The notes under the pieces were generated by a model, which was not told where the DNA came from, did no database searches, and saw only the letters and a program-made list of their open reading frames with translations. This document shows positions 5,140 to 12,578 of a stretch of 15,189 nt of DNA, in pieces. How positions within the stretch are numbered: the stretch's first letter is position 1; each line of letters starts with the position of its first letter. The DNA lies in contig CAMNQN010000058.1 in the NCBI GenBank assembly GCA_946549155.1, positions 1-15,189 on the forward strand, in the 5' to 3' direction. This DNA comes from an uncultured Lachnospiraceae bacterium. GTDB lineage: Bacteria; Bacillota; Clostridia; Lachnospirales; Lachnospiraceae. A program made the position numbers and the translations under genes.

Positions 5140-7329
5140 CTATTCAAAGGAAAGGCCGAATTGAGCGCTGTATTCGTTGATGCGGGCCATAATGCGCTCC
5201 GCCTCCGTTCCCTCCTGGGGGGTTGGCTGGTAATTGTTCCATCCGGCCTCAGAGGTGACGGAACAGGGGATAATCCGGATCCCCGCCTCCGTCACCGTTC
5301 CATCCGCCGTAATGGAAAAGGTCTGCTGGAATATCATAGAATCGGTATCGCTGGGCGTGGAATTTCCGCCGAAGCAGAAATTTCCCAGACTGTAGACAAT
5401 GTATTTCCCCTTGTACTGCTCGATGCCCTGCAGCACATGAGGGTGATGCCCCACCACCAGATCCGCTCCGCAGTCAACGGCTGTATGAGCCAGGGACTGC
5501 TGCGTCTCGTCCGGGTAATTGCTTTTCTCGCTGCCCCAATGGAACCCAACCACAATCAGATCCGCCCCCTCCTGCTTCGCAGCGGCGATGGTCTGCTCCA
5601 CCTGACCTGCTTTTTCAATCCCCGCGTCCAGAACATAAATACCGATCAGAGCCACCGTCACGCCCTTTATCTCACGGTAAATGATTTCCTCTCCGGTGCA
5701 GTAAGCAATGTCCGCCTCCGCCAGATACTGCTTCGTATCTTCCAGGCTCTGAGCGCCGTAATCGCTGCTGTGGTTGTTGGCCAAGGTGACCGCCTCAATG
5801 GAACCATCCTTCAGAATCTCCGTATATTCCGGTGCCCCCTTGAAAGCAAATTCCTTGTTCTCCCTTGCCTCCGATCTGGTCAGAGTCCCTTCAAAATTGG
5901 CAAAGGTAAGATCATCCTCCGCCAGAATGGATGTTACATTCTGAAAAAACCAGGACGCTCCATACATGGAGTATACAGTGGAAAAGCTGTTGGCCGCATT
6001 GAAATTCACATCATCCCCCAGCGTACAGTCTCCGATGGCGCTGAGTGTCAGCTCCGCCTCCGAGCGGACCTGTACCAGACAGGATACTGCGGGCAGGCCG
6101 TCCGCGGTGGCCTCAATCACCGCATCTCCCTCTTTTAGCGCCGTCACTCTGCCATCCTCGGACAGGCTGACGATATCCGGGTTCTGATTGGTAAGCTGAA
6201 GATGATTACAGTATGCGTTCCCCGGGCTGGCCGATGCCTGCAGGGAAAAGCTGTCCCCTAAAAACAGCGTAACTTCTGTCTCGTTTAATGTCAGCGCCTG
6301 AGCCGGCTGCATATCGGTGGCCGCTGTGGCGGTACGGTTTCCCGCATTGTCCCGGGCGTAATAATAATAGATTCTGCCCTGCTCATAAGTAAAGGGACCC
6401 GTATATTTCTGATATCTGGGCACATCAGAAAAGCCTGTGGTGGTGCCATAATAGATGCCCTCCAGGCCGGAGCGCTCATCCAGCGCTGTAATGGTTACCT
6501 GGCCGTCTTTCTGTTCCAGCATAACGGAGGGGGCATCGGCGTCAACCATTGGGATCTCCACCTGGGCATTCAGCACCTTCTCCTCTGTAACCACCATCAG
6601 CTCCAGCGTCTCACAAGATGCCTCCACCTGGATTGTGGTGCGGCGGCTGCCCTCAAATTCCACCGGGTTTCCGTTCACCATAATAGACTGCATCGCCGCA
6701 CCGCTGCGGATTCCCAGCGTCACCGGGCCTTGACTGCACCAGGCTTCCGGCTCCCTCTCCACCGTGACATAAAGCCCCTCATCCGCCGTTACATTCACGC
6801 TCTTATCCTTAGCAAACAGGGCGCTGTGAACCACGAACAACAGGAAAATAACCAGGACTGCCCCCGCGCCAATCATAATCAGTTCCTTGTCACCGATTCC
6901 CTTCGCGTTTAAATCATCCAGGCAGGAACGCACAGCCAGCTTCAGGTTTTTCCAGGGCGTGCGGCCGACAGCCCCGTTTCGCTTCGCCTCCAGAAGCAGC
7001 TCGTCCGTGTCCCGAAAATCCGCTTCGTCGCTATCCTGGAATTCTGTGTCCGCTTTGTCGCCGTCCTGAAACCCTGTATCCGCTTTGTCACCATCCTGGA
7101 GCTTTGCGGCCGCTTCGTTGCTGTTCCGGAACTCTGCGTCGTTTTCCTCCGAATAAGATGCGGCTGCCTTCTTCTTTCTGCGACGTGGGAAACTCCTCCG
7201 GCGCTTTTCCTCAGCCGGAGGCTCTTCCTCTCCGAAATTAATTTTTATTGCCTCACCCTTTACTTCACTGCTCTCATCAGAACGGGCTTTCAATTCCCGC
7301 AGGAGAGCCTTGATCTCTTCATTATCCAT
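5140..7329 (-). CDS. Membrane-anchored CapA-family protein with Ig-like domains and cytoplasmic tandem repeat (729 aa)
   Basis: Residues 1-149 are cytoplasmic and highly charged, with basic RRRSFPRRRKKK and then a degenerate 10-residue repeat (64-110). One membrane segment follows (about 150-172). Outside are an unassigned beta-rich Ig-like region (about 178-342), a BIG2-type domain (about 345-421, VTLFLGDSFSLQ...DGRVTALKEGDAVI) and a CapA/PGA_cap metallophosphatase-fold domain (about 427-690). The domain's metal-site motifs are intact: GDCTLGDD (D434), FANFEG (N478, E480), LANNHSSDYG (N519, H520), FHWGSE (H597), GHHPHVLQG (H628, H629, H631) and SLGNF. CapA proteins belong to poly-gamma-glutamate or capsule pathways; no CapB or CapC partner is here, so the substrate is unknown. 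The start has only a weak GGA site, 20 nt after the purL stop, which suggests read-through or coupling. Confidence 0.85.
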   Translation of the reverse strand: MDNEEIKALLRELKARSDESSEVKGEAIKINFGEEEPPAEEKRRRSFPRRRKKKAAASYSEENDAEFRNSNEAAAKLQDGDKADTGFQDGDKADTEFQDSDEADFRDTDELLLEAKRNGAVGRTPWKNLKLAVRSCLDDLNAKGIGDKELIMIGAGAVLVIFLLFVVHSALFAKDKSVNVTADEGLYVTVEREPEAWCSQGPVTLGIRSGAAMQSIMVNGNPVEFEGSRRTTIQVEASCETLELMVVTEEKVLNAQVEIPMVDADAPSVMLEQKDGQVTITALDERSGLEGIYYGTTTGFSDVPRYQKYTGPFTYEQGRIYYYYARDNAGNRTATAATDMQPAQALTLNETEVTLFLGDSFSLQASASPGNAYCNHLQLTNQNPDIVSLSEDGRVTALKEGDAVIEATADGLPAVSCLVQVRSEAELTLSAIGDCTLGDDVNFNAANSFSTVYSMYGASWFFQNVTSILAEDDLTFANFEGTLTRSEARENKEFAFKGAPEYTEILKDGSIEAVTLANNHSSDYGAQSLEDTKQYLAEADIAYCTGEEIIYREIKGVTVALIGIYVLDAGIEKAGQVEQTIAAAKQEGADLIVVGFHWGSEKSNYPDETQQSLAHTAVDCGADLVVGHHPHVLQGIEQYKGKYIVYSLGNFCFGGNSTPSDTDSMIFQQTFSITADGTVTEAGIRIIPCSVTSEAGWNNYQPTPQEGTEAERIMARINEYSAQFGLSFE
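7021..7140 (-). repeat. Four tandem 30-bp repeats inside the CapA-family gene
   Basis: Four consecutive 30-bp units (7021-7050, 7051-7080, 7081-7110, 7111-7140) all begin CGCTT(T/C)GT on the + strand and are in frame. They encode 10-residue units of the form D-T-x-F-Q-D-G-D-K-A at residues 64-103. A partial fifth unit (DFRDTDE, 104-110) follows. The units differ by several substitutions, so this is an old or selected repeat. Confidence 0.85.
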
Positions 7330-7349
7330 TCTTTTTTTCCATAATCTTT

Positions 7350-10300
7350 TTATTTAAAGTACGCCACGCCGGACTCAAAGATCTTCATATCCTGCTGACC
7401 GTAGATGTTCAGGGCCACCGCCGTGTCACGGCGCTCGGAATGAGCCATCTTTCCCAGCACACGGCCATCCGGGCTGGTGATACCCTCGATTCCCATGTAG
7501 GAACCATTCACATTCCATTCCTCATCCAGGCTTAAATTCCCATCACAATCCGCATACATGGTGGCCACCTGTCCGTTGGCAATCAGCTTCTTAAGCCACT
7601 CTTCCTTCGCCACAAACCTTCCCTCTCCATGGGAGGCCGGGTTCACATAAACGCCGCCCAGCTCTGCCTGTGCCAGCCACGGGGATTTGTTGGTCATCAC
7701 CTTGGTGTATACCATCCTGGAGATATGGCGGCCGATGGTGTTGAAGGTCAGCGTAGGAGAATCCGGGCTCTGCCCCACGATCCGGCCATAGGGTACCAGT
7801 CCCAGCTTAATCAGCGCCTGGAATCCATTGCAGATACCCAGCGCCAGGCCGTCCCGCTCATTCAGAAGCTTCATCACCGCCTCCTTTATCTTTTCATTCT
7901 GGAAGGCTGTAGCGAAGAATTTCGCGGAGCCATCCGGCTCATCTCCTGCGGAAAATCCGCCGGGGAACATGATAATCTGGGCCTGATCTATCGATTTCTC
8001 AAAAAGCTCCACGGAATCCCGAATATCCTCCGCTGTCAGGTTCTTAAACACCTTCACATCCACTTCGGCGCCTGCCCGCTCAAAGGCCCTCCTGCTGTCA
8101 TACTCACAGTTGGTACCTGGGAATACGGGAATAAAAACTCTGGGAACCGCCAGCTTATGGCTGCACACATATACCTGATCTGCATGGTAGCAGCCCTGGG
8201 CATCCACCTTTCCATTCTCCGGCTGTCTCGCCACGGTTTCCTCCATTATCTGGGAGGAACGGGTGCGGAATACCTTCTCCAGCGTACCCTTCCATGACGC
8301 CAGCGCCTCCTCCAGTGGAATGGAATGATAACAGTATTCCAGAGCAGCCCGGTCGGTTACCTCACCTACCACCGTGTAGGTAATGGACAGTTCGCTCACC
8401 CTGCCCTCCGGGACCTCCGCCACAATATCGCCGAAGCCCGCCGCAAACAGATCCTCCGGCGCCACATTGTGTTCCAGCTTTACTCCCAGGCCGTTTCCAA
8501 AGGCCATTTTGCTGACTGCAACCGCCAGGCCCCTGCCGTCCAACGCGTAGGCGGAAATAATCTTTCCGTCCTTCACATCCTGGAAGAACTTCCCGTACTG
8601 TTCCATCACCTGCTCATATTCAGGCAGATCGTATTCATCTTTATCAATTTTTAAAAGCACTAGCTTGCTTCCGGCCTTCTTCAGTTCCGGTGAGATGATA
8701 TTCTGATATTTGTTCACATTCACCGCAAAGGACACCAGTGTAGGCGGCACATCAATCTCATTGAAGGAACCGGACATGCTGTCCTTACCGCCGATAGCGG
8801 GCAGACCAAAGCCCATCTGCGCAGAGTAAGCACCCAGCAGCGCCGCGAAGGGCTGGCTCCAGCGGGCGGGATCCTCCGTCATCCGGCGGAAATATTCCTG
8901 GAAGGTGAAACGGATCTTTCTGTAGTCTCCCCCGTTTGCCACGATACGTGCCACGGATTCCAATACTGCGTAAACCGCTCCATGATAGGGGCTCCAGCTG
9001 GAAAGATAAGGATCAAAGCCGTAGCTCATCATGGTTACCGTATCCGTATGCCCCTCAAGCACCGGAAGCTTCGCCACCATGGCCTGGGTTTCCGTCAACT
9101 GGTATTTTCCGCCGTAAGGCATCAGCACTGAGCCTGCGCCTATGGAGCTGTCAAACATCTCCACCAGCCCCTTCTGAGAACAGCAATTTAAGTCAGCCAG
9201 CATACTCAGCCATTTCTGCCGCACCTCCTCCACTGCCAGCGGCTGCTTGTCAAAATAGCGGTTCTCCCTCCCGGGGATATCTACCGCCACGGAAGTTTCC
9301 TGATGTGCCCCGTTGGTATCCAAAAAAGCCCTGGAAATATTCACAATCTCCTGATCCCTCCAGATCAGCACAAGCCTTGGCTCCTCCGTCACCACGGCCA
9401 CCTCCACAGCCTCCAGATTCTCCTCGTTGGCATAGATCAGGAACTGCTCCACATCCTTCGGATCCACCACCACAGCCATACGCTCCTGGGACTCGGAGAT
9501 GGCAATCTCCGTTCCATCCAGGCCGGCATATTTTTTCGGTACCTTATCCAGATAAATGTGCAGGCCGGCCGCCAGCTCGCCAATGGCCACAGAAACTCCG
9601 CCTGCGCCAAAATCGTTACATTTCTTTATCAGTCTGCTGACCTCCGGGCGACGGAACATACGCTGAATCTTCCGCTCCGTAGGTGCGTTTCCCTTCTGAA
9701 CCTCCGCGCCGCAAACCTCAATGGAAGCCTCGGTGTGCACCTTGGAGGAACCAGTGGCTCCGCCGATACCGTCCCGGCCGGTCCTGCCACCCAGCAGAAT
9801 GATAATATCTCCGGGGTCAGAATTTTCCCGGATCACTGCCTTCCTGGGCGCCGCCCCCATCACCGCTCCGATCTCCATGCGCTTCGCCACATAATCCGGG
9901 TGATAAATCTCCTTCACATAACCGGTGGCCAGGCCGATCTGATTTCCATAGGAACTGTAGCCATGGGCTGCCTCCCTCACCAGTTTCTTCTGGGGCAGTT
10001 TTCCTTTTAAGGTATCCTTCACCGCCGCAGTGGGATCCGCCGCCCCGGTCACCCGCATGGCCTGATACACATAGGTACGGCCGGACAGCGGGTCACGGAT
10101 GGCTCCGCCCAGGCAGGTAGCCGCTCCGCCAAAGGGCTCAATCTCCGTGGGATGGTTGTGAGTCTCGTTTTTGAAATTCACCAGCCACTCCTCCGTTTTC
10201 CCGTCGATTTCCACGGGAACCACAATACTGCAGGCGTTGATCTCATCGGATTCCTCCTGATCCTGCAGTTTTCCTTCCTTTTTCAGCTTTTTCATGGCCA

Positions 10301-11141
10301 TCAGCGCCAGGTCCATCAGGCAGACAAATTTATCCTTCCGCCCCTGATACACCTCCTGGCGGTCCGCCAGATACTGATGATAGGTATCCTCCAGCGGCTT
10401 TTTATAATACCCTTCCCCGAAGCGGACTTCCTTCAGCTCCGTGGAAAAAGTGGTATGGCGGCAATGATCAGACCAGTAGGTATCCAGCACCCGGATCTCC
10501 GTCATGGTAGGATTCCGCTTTTCTTCTCCCGCGAAATAATTCTGGATATGCTGGAAATCCCGGAAGGTCATTGCCAGGTTCAGAGAGCTGTACAGTTCCT
10601 TCAAGGCCGGCTCTTCCATCCCGATAAACCCATCAAACACCTTCACATTCTCCGGTTCCTCAAACTTCGTCACCAGAGTTTCCGGCTTTTCCAGATTTGT
10701 CTCCCTGGAATCCACCGGGTTAATGCAGTACCCCTTGACAGCCGCAAATTCCTCATCGCTGATACTGCCTTCCAGGCAGTAAGTGGTGGCAGAACGAATG
10801 ATCGGCTCTTCATCTTCCTTCAGGAATTTAACGCACTGTACGGCAGAATCAGCCCGCTGATCAAACTGGCCCGGCAGATATTCCACGGAAAAGGTACGGT
10901 CATCCGCCTTCCGGGGAAAGCTTTCTTCATACAGGGTATCCACAGGCGGCTCTGAAAATACGGTTTTACAGGCGGCTGCAAACACTTCGTCGGAAATGTT
11001 CTCCACGTCATACCGAATCAGAATCCGAATCCGCTCCAATCCCTGAATCCCCAGATAGCTACGCACCTCATGGGTGAGATCCTTTGCCGCTCCTGCGTAC
11101 GCCTCTTTTTTCTCCACATACACTCGCCTTACATTACTCAT
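7350..11141 (-). CDS. purL: Phosphoribosylformylglycinamidine synthase, single-chain form (1263 aa)
   Basis: This is the fourth step of purine synthesis: FGAR plus glutamine plus ATP gives FGAM. One chain holds an N-terminal PurS-like part (about 1-180), the AIRS-type ATP-binding halves (DTYWSDHCRHTTF at 220-232, NETHNHPTEIEPFGGAATC at 325-343) and a C-terminal glutaminase (about 1000-1263). The glutaminase triad is visible: C1104 in LGICNGFQ, and H1171 and E1173 in NPASHGEGRF. PGTNCEYD and MFPGGFSAGDEPDG are the expected class I amidotransferase motifs. Length and style fit the long clostridial/streptococcal clade, so no separate purQ or purS is needed. GAGGAGG precedes the ATG. The neighbours are not other pur genes: an unusual zinc-ribbon membrane protein lies 19 nt upstream and a CapA-family gene 20 nt downstream. 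Confidence 0.97.
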   Translation of the reverse strand: MSNVRRVYVEKKEAYAGAAKDLTHEVRSYLGIQGLERIRILIRYDVENISDEVFAAACKTVFSEPPVDTLYEESFPRKADDRTFSVEYLPGQFDQRADSAVQCVKFLKEDEEPIIRSATTYCLEGSISDEEFAAVKGYCINPVDSRETNLEKPETLVTKFEEPENVKVFDGFIGMEEPALKELYSSLNLAMTFRDFQHIQNYFAGEEKRNPTMTEIRVLDTYWSDHCRHTTFSTELKEVRFGEGYYKKPLEDTYHQYLADRQEVYQGRKDKFVCLMDLALMAMKKLKKEGKLQDQEESDEINACSIVVPVEIDGKTEEWLVNFKNETHNHPTEIEPFGGAATCLGGAIRDPLSGRTYVYQAMRVTGAADPTAAVKDTLKGKLPQKKLVREAAHGYSSYGNQIGLATGYVKEIYHPDYVAKRMEIGAVMGAAPRKAVIRENSDPGDIIILLGGRTGRDGIGGATGSSKVHTEASIEVCGAEVQKGNAPTERKIQRMFRRPEVSRLIKKCNDFGAGGVSVAIGELAAGLHIYLDKVPKKYAGLDGTEIAISESQERMAVVVDPKDVEQFLIYANEENLEAVEVAVVTEEPRLVLIWRDQEIVNISRAFLDTNGAHQETSVAVDIPGRENRYFDKQPLAVEEVRQKWLSMLADLNCCSQKGLVEMFDSSIGAGSVLMPYGGKYQLTETQAMVAKLPVLEGHTDTVTMMSYGFDPYLSSWSPYHGAVYAVLESVARIVANGGDYRKIRFTFQEYFRRMTEDPARWSQPFAALLGAYSAQMGFGLPAIGGKDSMSGSFNEIDVPPTLVSFAVNVNKYQNIISPELKKAGSKLVLLKIDKDEYDLPEYEQVMEQYGKFFQDVKDGKIISAYALDGRGLAVAVSKMAFGNGLGVKLEHNVAPEDLFAAGFGDIVAEVPEGRVSELSITYTVVGEVTDRAALEYCYHSIPLEEALASWKGTLEKVFRTRSSQIMEETVARQPENGKVDAQGCYHADQVYVCSHKLAVPRVFIPVFPGTNCEYDSRRAFERAGAEVDVKVFKNLTAEDIRDSVELFEKSIDQAQIIMFPGGFSAGDEPDGSAKFFATAFQNEKIKEAVMKLLNERDGLALGICNGFQALIKLGLVPYGRIVGQSPDSPTLTFNTIGRHISRMVYTKVMTNKSPWLAQAELGGVYVNPASHGEGRFVAKEEWLKKLIANGQVATMYADCDGNLSLDEEWNVNGSYMGIEGITSPDGRVLGKMAHSERRDTAVALNIYGQQDMKIFESGVAYFK

Positions 11142-11160
11142 TGGTTTTGTCCTCCTCTTA

Positions 11161-12492
11161 TCAGGTTAAACTCTGGTAAACATAGTTGGATATATTTTCA
11201 ACGGCTGTCTCATATTGAAAGCCGTAATCCCCGCTGCACATAATGCTGATAATATACTGATGGGTATCATCAGATATCAATGCCACCTCATTGTACCGGG
11301 TGTCGCCCCGGCCATTTTGATTTAAAAACAGGGTGGAAGACGGAATCGGATCCGCCAGACCGATCACGGTGCGGTATCCGTCGCCTGCGTCAATCTTAAA
11401 ATACTGCCGGATAAATTCGCTCCCCAGCGTCTTATACTTCCCCAGGAACAGTTCTTTGAGCATCCCCGCCAGGTCTCTGGCGCTGACATAATTATCTTTT
11501 CCGTCGGTGACCTCCGCCACAATTTTGCGCTGGAGATCTACGCTGGTAAATCCGGCAGACTGGCAGACACTGTTAATCTGCTCCAGGCCCAGATAATCAA
11601 TGAGGCTGTTCATACAGTTATTATCACTGTAAATCAACATGGTAGTCAGGTAATAGGTCAGCGGATAATTATTTCCTTCCCTCTCCTGGGGATTGGCCTC
11701 CCCCCTTCCACCGATACTGTTCCCGTAAGTAATCTGATCGTTCAGCGTTATCTGCCCCTGGTCCAGCAGAACCGCCGTCGTATAAAGGATGGGGACAGAG
11801 ATCAGCGCCGAAGCATACATGGGCTCCTCTGCCTTATCCGTGCTGTATTCTTTAAAGTGATTGAAATCATATACAAAAACGCCCCAGCGGACAGCAGAGG
11901 AATCCTCCTGCCAGATTTGATCAAGCCGTTGGGAATCCAGGGCAGAAGCCGTCTGATCGGCGGCAGGCGGCAGATCAGAGCTGTCCGTTTCCCGGGGAGG
12001 GGCGCTGAGGCTTTCCTCTTCTATGTCGGTCTCTCCCATGCCTGCCGCGTCCCCGCCCGCCGCAGCCGTTGTGTCAATGGCAGCTTCCTTCTCCGTCTGG
12101 GCCGGGCCCGCGCTCTCCTCCTCTGTCAGAATCACAATCTCTCCCTCCTGCCCTCCGTTCCCGGTGCCGGCCTGCTTTTGGTCCCCGCCGGATACCACAG
12201 ACACCGCCCGGTTATCCGCAGACTGCATCCTGTTTCTCCTGGAAAAGAAAAACAGGATCACAAAGGCCACAGCCAGCACGGCTATCACCAGCAAAACCGT
12301 CACAGTCATCAGCAGTGCATGAGACCGCTCCTCCTTCTTCTCTAAAAAGCTGTCCCGATAACGGCCCTTTTCCCTTCTATATAAATTGTCGTCGTAATAA
12401 TCTTTCTGGAATGTATGCTCCACAGGGGCCCCGCATTTGCTGCAGAACAGATCACCCTCCTGCACCTTCGCTTTGCATCTTTTGCAAATCAT
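11161..12492 (-). CDS. Zinc-ribbon, single-pass membrane protein with an inactivated beta-lactamase-fold domain (443 aa)
   Basis: The N-terminus is a zinc ribbon (C3-x2-C6, C17-x2-C20). After a charged stretch comes one membrane segment (about 59-83). A Gly/Glu/Ala-rich linker (about 85-185) leads to an extracellular domain (about 186-443) with the fold pattern of class A beta-lactamase/serine hydrolases. The catalytic SxxK is absent. In YASALISVPIL the position 60 residues before the intact S289-D290-N291 is A229, and the Lys position is S232; the KTG position reads QNG (392-394). The domain should therefore bind rather than hydrolyse. The ATG at 12492 is chosen because AAGGAG (12500-12505) lies 7 nt before it and the next residues form the zinc ribbon; the longer frame to 12639 would overlap the helicase gene. 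It is 19 nt upstream of purL. Confidence 0.82.
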   Translation of the reverse strand: MICKRCKAKVQEGDLFCSKCGAPVEHTFQKDYYDDNLYRREKGRYRDSFLEKKEERSHALLMTVTVLLVIAVLAVAFVILFFFSRRNRMQSADNRAVSVVSGGDQKQAGTGNGGQEGEIVILTEEESAGPAQTEKEAAIDTTAAAGGDAAGMGETDIEEESLSAPPRETDSSDLPPAADQTASALDSQRLDQIWQEDSSAVRWGVFVYDFNHFKEYSTDKAEEPMYASALISVPILYTTAVLLDQGQITLNDQITYGNSIGGRGEANPQEREGNNYPLTYYLTTMLIYSDNNCMNSLIDYLGLEQINSVCQSAGFTSVDLQRKIVAEVTDGKDNYVSARDLAGMLKELFLGKYKTLGSEFIRQYFKIDAGDGYRTVIGLADPIPSSTLFLNQNGRGDTRYNEVALISDDTHQYIISIMCSGDYGFQYETAVENISNYVYQSLT

Positions 12493-12499
12493 ACATCTT

Positions 12500-12505
12500 C
12501 TCCTT
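12500..12505 (-). promoter_or_regulatory. Ribosome binding site that fixes the zinc-ribbon protein start
   Basis: AAGGAG on the minus strand, 7 nt before the ATG at 12492. The in-frame upstream ATG at 12639 lies inside the helicase gene. Confidence 0.7.
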
Positions 12506-12561
12506 ATATCATGTGATAGCCCGTTACTGTTCTTTCCGTGCCGCAGCACAGCTCTACCTAC

Positions 12562-12567
12562 TTTATA
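12562..12567 (-). promoter_or_regulatory. Possible extended -10 promoter between helicase and zinc-ribbon gene
   Basis: On the minus strand, TGG precedes TATAAA in the 86-nt gap just after the helicase stop, giving an extended -10 form. A GTTCAA-like -35 lies about 16 bp upstream, inside the last codons of the helicase. This could start a separate transcript for the zinc-ribbon, purL and capA genes. Confidence 0.4.
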
Positions 12568-12578
12568 CCACAAGATTT

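Noticed and set aside
5161..6138. Long + strand ORF (325 codons) opposite the CapA-family gene
   Set aside because: It is an antisense shadow: no ribosome site, and the opposite strand encodes an intact protein with conserved motifs.
8936..10955. Several + strand ORFs of 230-270 codons opposite purL
   Set aside because: They are antisense shadows of a highly conserved enzyme gene; their translations are Pro/His/Ser/Arg-rich without recognisable domains.
11142..11160. Purine riboswitch or PurR box before purL
   Set aside because: Only 19 nt separate purL from the upstream gene, holding just a ribosome site; no room for a riboswitch.
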